Positions 31,876 to 33,304 of a stretch of DNA of 33,304 nt are shown piece by piece; within the stretch, counting starts at the first letter, position 1, and every line of letters begins with the position of its first letter. The notes under the pieces are model-generated. The model had not been told where the DNA came from. It saw nothing but the letters and a program-made list of their open reading frames with translations, and ran no database searches. The stretch lies in assembly GCA_027492485.1 (NCBI GenBank), contig JAPUER010000082.1, positions 1 through 33,304 of the forward strand, given 5' to 3'. The position numbers and the translations under genes were made by a program. Origin of the DNA: Betaproteobacteria bacterium (GTDB lineage Bacteria > Pseudomonadota > Gammaproteobacteria > Burkholderiales > Casimicrobiaceae).

Positions 31876-31978
31876 GACCTTGTCGCTAGTAGGGTCTGCG
31901 CACGCTCACAGCGCCACCGCAACGACAAAACCGTGTCACAAACCGTCAAACGTCTTCCATGAAAGTGAGTTCTTTGCC

Positions 31979-32983
31979 ATGAACACGATCTTCGCCTGGA
32001 GTCTGCGCGCCATCGCGGCGGCCACTCTCGCGACCGCCGGTGCGGCCATATCGCAAAACCAGGAGCCCGTCTCGCCGGTGCCGGCGCCCAAGGCCGTCAA
32101 TCCCGCCGCCGTTGAACTGGGCAAGAAGCTGTTCTTCGATCCGCGCCTGTCCAAGTCCGGCTTCATCTCCTGCAATAGCTGCCACAACCTCAGCATGGGC
32201 GGCACCGACAACCTCAAGACCTCCATCGGTCACAACTGGCAGCAAGGCCCGATCAACTCGCCGACCGTGCTCAACTCGCGCCTGAACCTGGCCCAGTTCT
32301 GGGATGGTCGTGCCAAGGATCTCAAAGCGCAGGCCGCCGGCCCGATCGCCAACCCGGGCGAAATGGCCTTCACTCACGAACTGGCGATCGAGACGCTGCG
32401 CTCCATCCCGGGCTACGTGGCCGAGTTCAAGCAGGTCTTCAAAACCGACAAGCTGAGCATCGACGAGGTGACCACCGCCATCGCGGCGTTCGAGGAAACC
32501 CTGGTCACGCCCAACTCGCGCTTCGACCAGTGGCTCGATGGCGACAAGAAAGCGCTGACCGCCGACGAATTGGCCGGCTATCAGTTGTTCAAGGAAAGCG
32601 GCTGCGTGGCCTGCCACAACGGCCCGAACTTCGGCGGCAACTCGTTCCAGAAAATGGGCGTGGTGCAGTCCTACAAGACCGCCAGCACCGCCGAAGGTCG
32701 CAAGGGGGTGACCGGCAAGGACGCCGACCGGCTGAACTTCAAGGTGCCGACGCTGCGCAACGTGGAACTCACCTACCCGTACTTCCACGACGGCCAAGCC
32801 GAAACGCTGACTGCTGCGGTCGATCTGATGGGTCGCCTGCAGCTGGGCCGCGAGTTCAACAAGGTCGAGAACGCCAAGATCGTTGCCTTCCTCAAAACCC
32901 TGACCGGTCAGCAACCTCAGATGTCCCTGCCCATCCTGCCGCCGTCGGTGGACAGCACACCCAAGCCGCGCCCGTTCAACTGA
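31979..32983 (+). CDS. Diheme cytochrome c peroxidase (CcpA/MauG family)
   Basis: This 334-residue periplasmic enzyme reduces H2O2 using electrons from cytochrome c. After a signal peptide (MNTIFAWSLRAIAAATLATAG) it has two c-type haem sites: CNSCH (Cys65, Cys68, His69) and CVACH (Cys209, Cys212, His213). Family blocks include LGKKLFFDPRLSKSG, SPTVLNSRLNLAQFWDGRA, GPIANPGEMAF and VPTLRNVELTYPYFHDG. The ATG at 31979 directly opens the signal peptide; upstream frame extension is promoter DNA. Control by an FNR-type regulator is suggested by the upstream site, in line with oxygen-limited expression of this family. A strong terminator follows. Confidence 0.94.
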   Translation: MNTIFAWSLRAIAAATLATAGAAISQNQEPVSPVPAPKAVNPAAVELGKKLFFDPRLSKSGFISCNSCHNLSMGGTDNLKTSIGHNWQQGPINSPTVLNSRLNLAQFWDGRAKDLKAQAAGPIANPGEMAFTHELAIETLRSIPGYVAEFKQVFKTDKLSIDEVTTAIAAFEETLVTPNSRFDQWLDGDKKALTADELAGYQLFKESGCVACHNGPNFGGNSFQKMGVVQSYKTASTAEGRKGVTGKDADRLNFKVPTLRNVELTYPYFHDGQAETLTAAVDLMGRLQLGREFNKVENAKIVAFLKTLTGQQPQMSLPILPPSVDSTPKPRPFN

Positions 32984-33304
32984 TCGCGCACGCAGGCGGT
33001 TTGGCGTCGATGAAATATCGGCGCCAACCACCGATCTCCCACGGCCCTTCGGGGCCGTTTTTTCGATCCGGCACAAAAAAACCGATAGTCAGAACGCAGG
33101 AATGACGTACATTGCGTCTATGCATTTGTCATTACCGAAGTTACACAACACGAAGCACTCTCTTCTATCGCTTCCATCAATTTGGCCTTTTCGGTATCGT
33201 CGGCAAGCATCAGCTAATCGAGCCAAGCAAGACCGAGCAACTGTAGTTGGCGCAGGTTGGCTGCACCGCGCGACGAAGCTGGCGGCACTGGCAACGCTGT
33301 TTTG
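32984..33304. other. Region downstream of peroxidase gene without a clear gene
   Basis: Apart from the terminator at 33041-33063, this lower-GC stretch holds no supportable gene. A minus-strand frame open from the window edge to about 33094 contains cysteine- and arginine-rich residues but no recognisable motif and no start inside the window. Confidence 0.5.
33041..33063 (+). terminator. Rho-independent terminator of the peroxidase gene
   Basis: Stem ACGGCCC / GGGCCGT with a TTCG tetraloop is followed by a run of six T, 58 bases after the stop codon. Confidence 0.93.

Noticed and set aside
33094-33304. Possible minus-strand partial gene at the right edge
   Set aside because: The open frame has no recognisable motif, no start within the window, and lies in lower-GC DNA; it cannot be supported.

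Overview
The window looks like a chromosomal, origin-proximal segment of a GC-rich betaproteobacterium, probably Burkholderiales-related. The evidence is the minus-strand order mnmG - rsmG - LysE-type exporter - parA - parB, plus two perfect 16-bp parS sites beside and inside mnmG. Species cannot be assigned by eye. No tRNA, rRNA, CRISPR array or intact insertion sequence was seen.

Layout. 163-5979 (minus): chromosome partitioning and RNA-modification block (ParB, ParA, LysE-type exporter, RsmG, MnmG). 6097-9133: a GT-C-like membrane protein (minus) divergent from an MFS transporter (plus). 9312-13524: a small secreted protein (plus), then a secreted DUF5648-like protein and the transcription accessory protein Tex (both minus). 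13651-23932: the accessory core. It holds six plus-strand genes for exported seven-repeat delta-60 (DUF5122-type) propeller proteins. The first four form a tight tandem array with a 1.52-kb unit and 14-nt gaps. Five of the six end in a dockerin-like Ca-loop module and the sixth ends in a DUF5648-like module. The array is bracketed by the intact tex 5' end on the left and a decayed duplicate of it on the right, and is preceded by an orphan scrap of the dockerin-like 3' end. 23942-33304: an MscS channel, an operon of PLP dehydratase plus two GT2 glycosyltransferases (one with an N-terminal SEC-C zinc motif), arginase, a small lipoprotein, a PA0069-type radical SAM protein and a diheme cytochrome c peroxidase.

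Regulation visible in the sequence. Five genes carry a -10-like hexamer exactly 6 nt before the start codon, which predicts leaderless mRNAs. The radical SAM gene has a consensus LexA box over its -10. The peroxidase gene has a TTGAC-N4-GTCAA FNR/Dnr-type site placed for class II activation. Strong terminators follow the peroxidase, Tex and the DUF5648 gene.

The region is rich in small palindromic repeats. Three have entered genes in frame (MnmG, Tex, LysE) and others fill the gaps around parA, parB and rsmG. The most novel content is the exported propeller array: each blade carries a cysteine pair, and its architecture and flanking scars point to recent expansion by tandem duplication.
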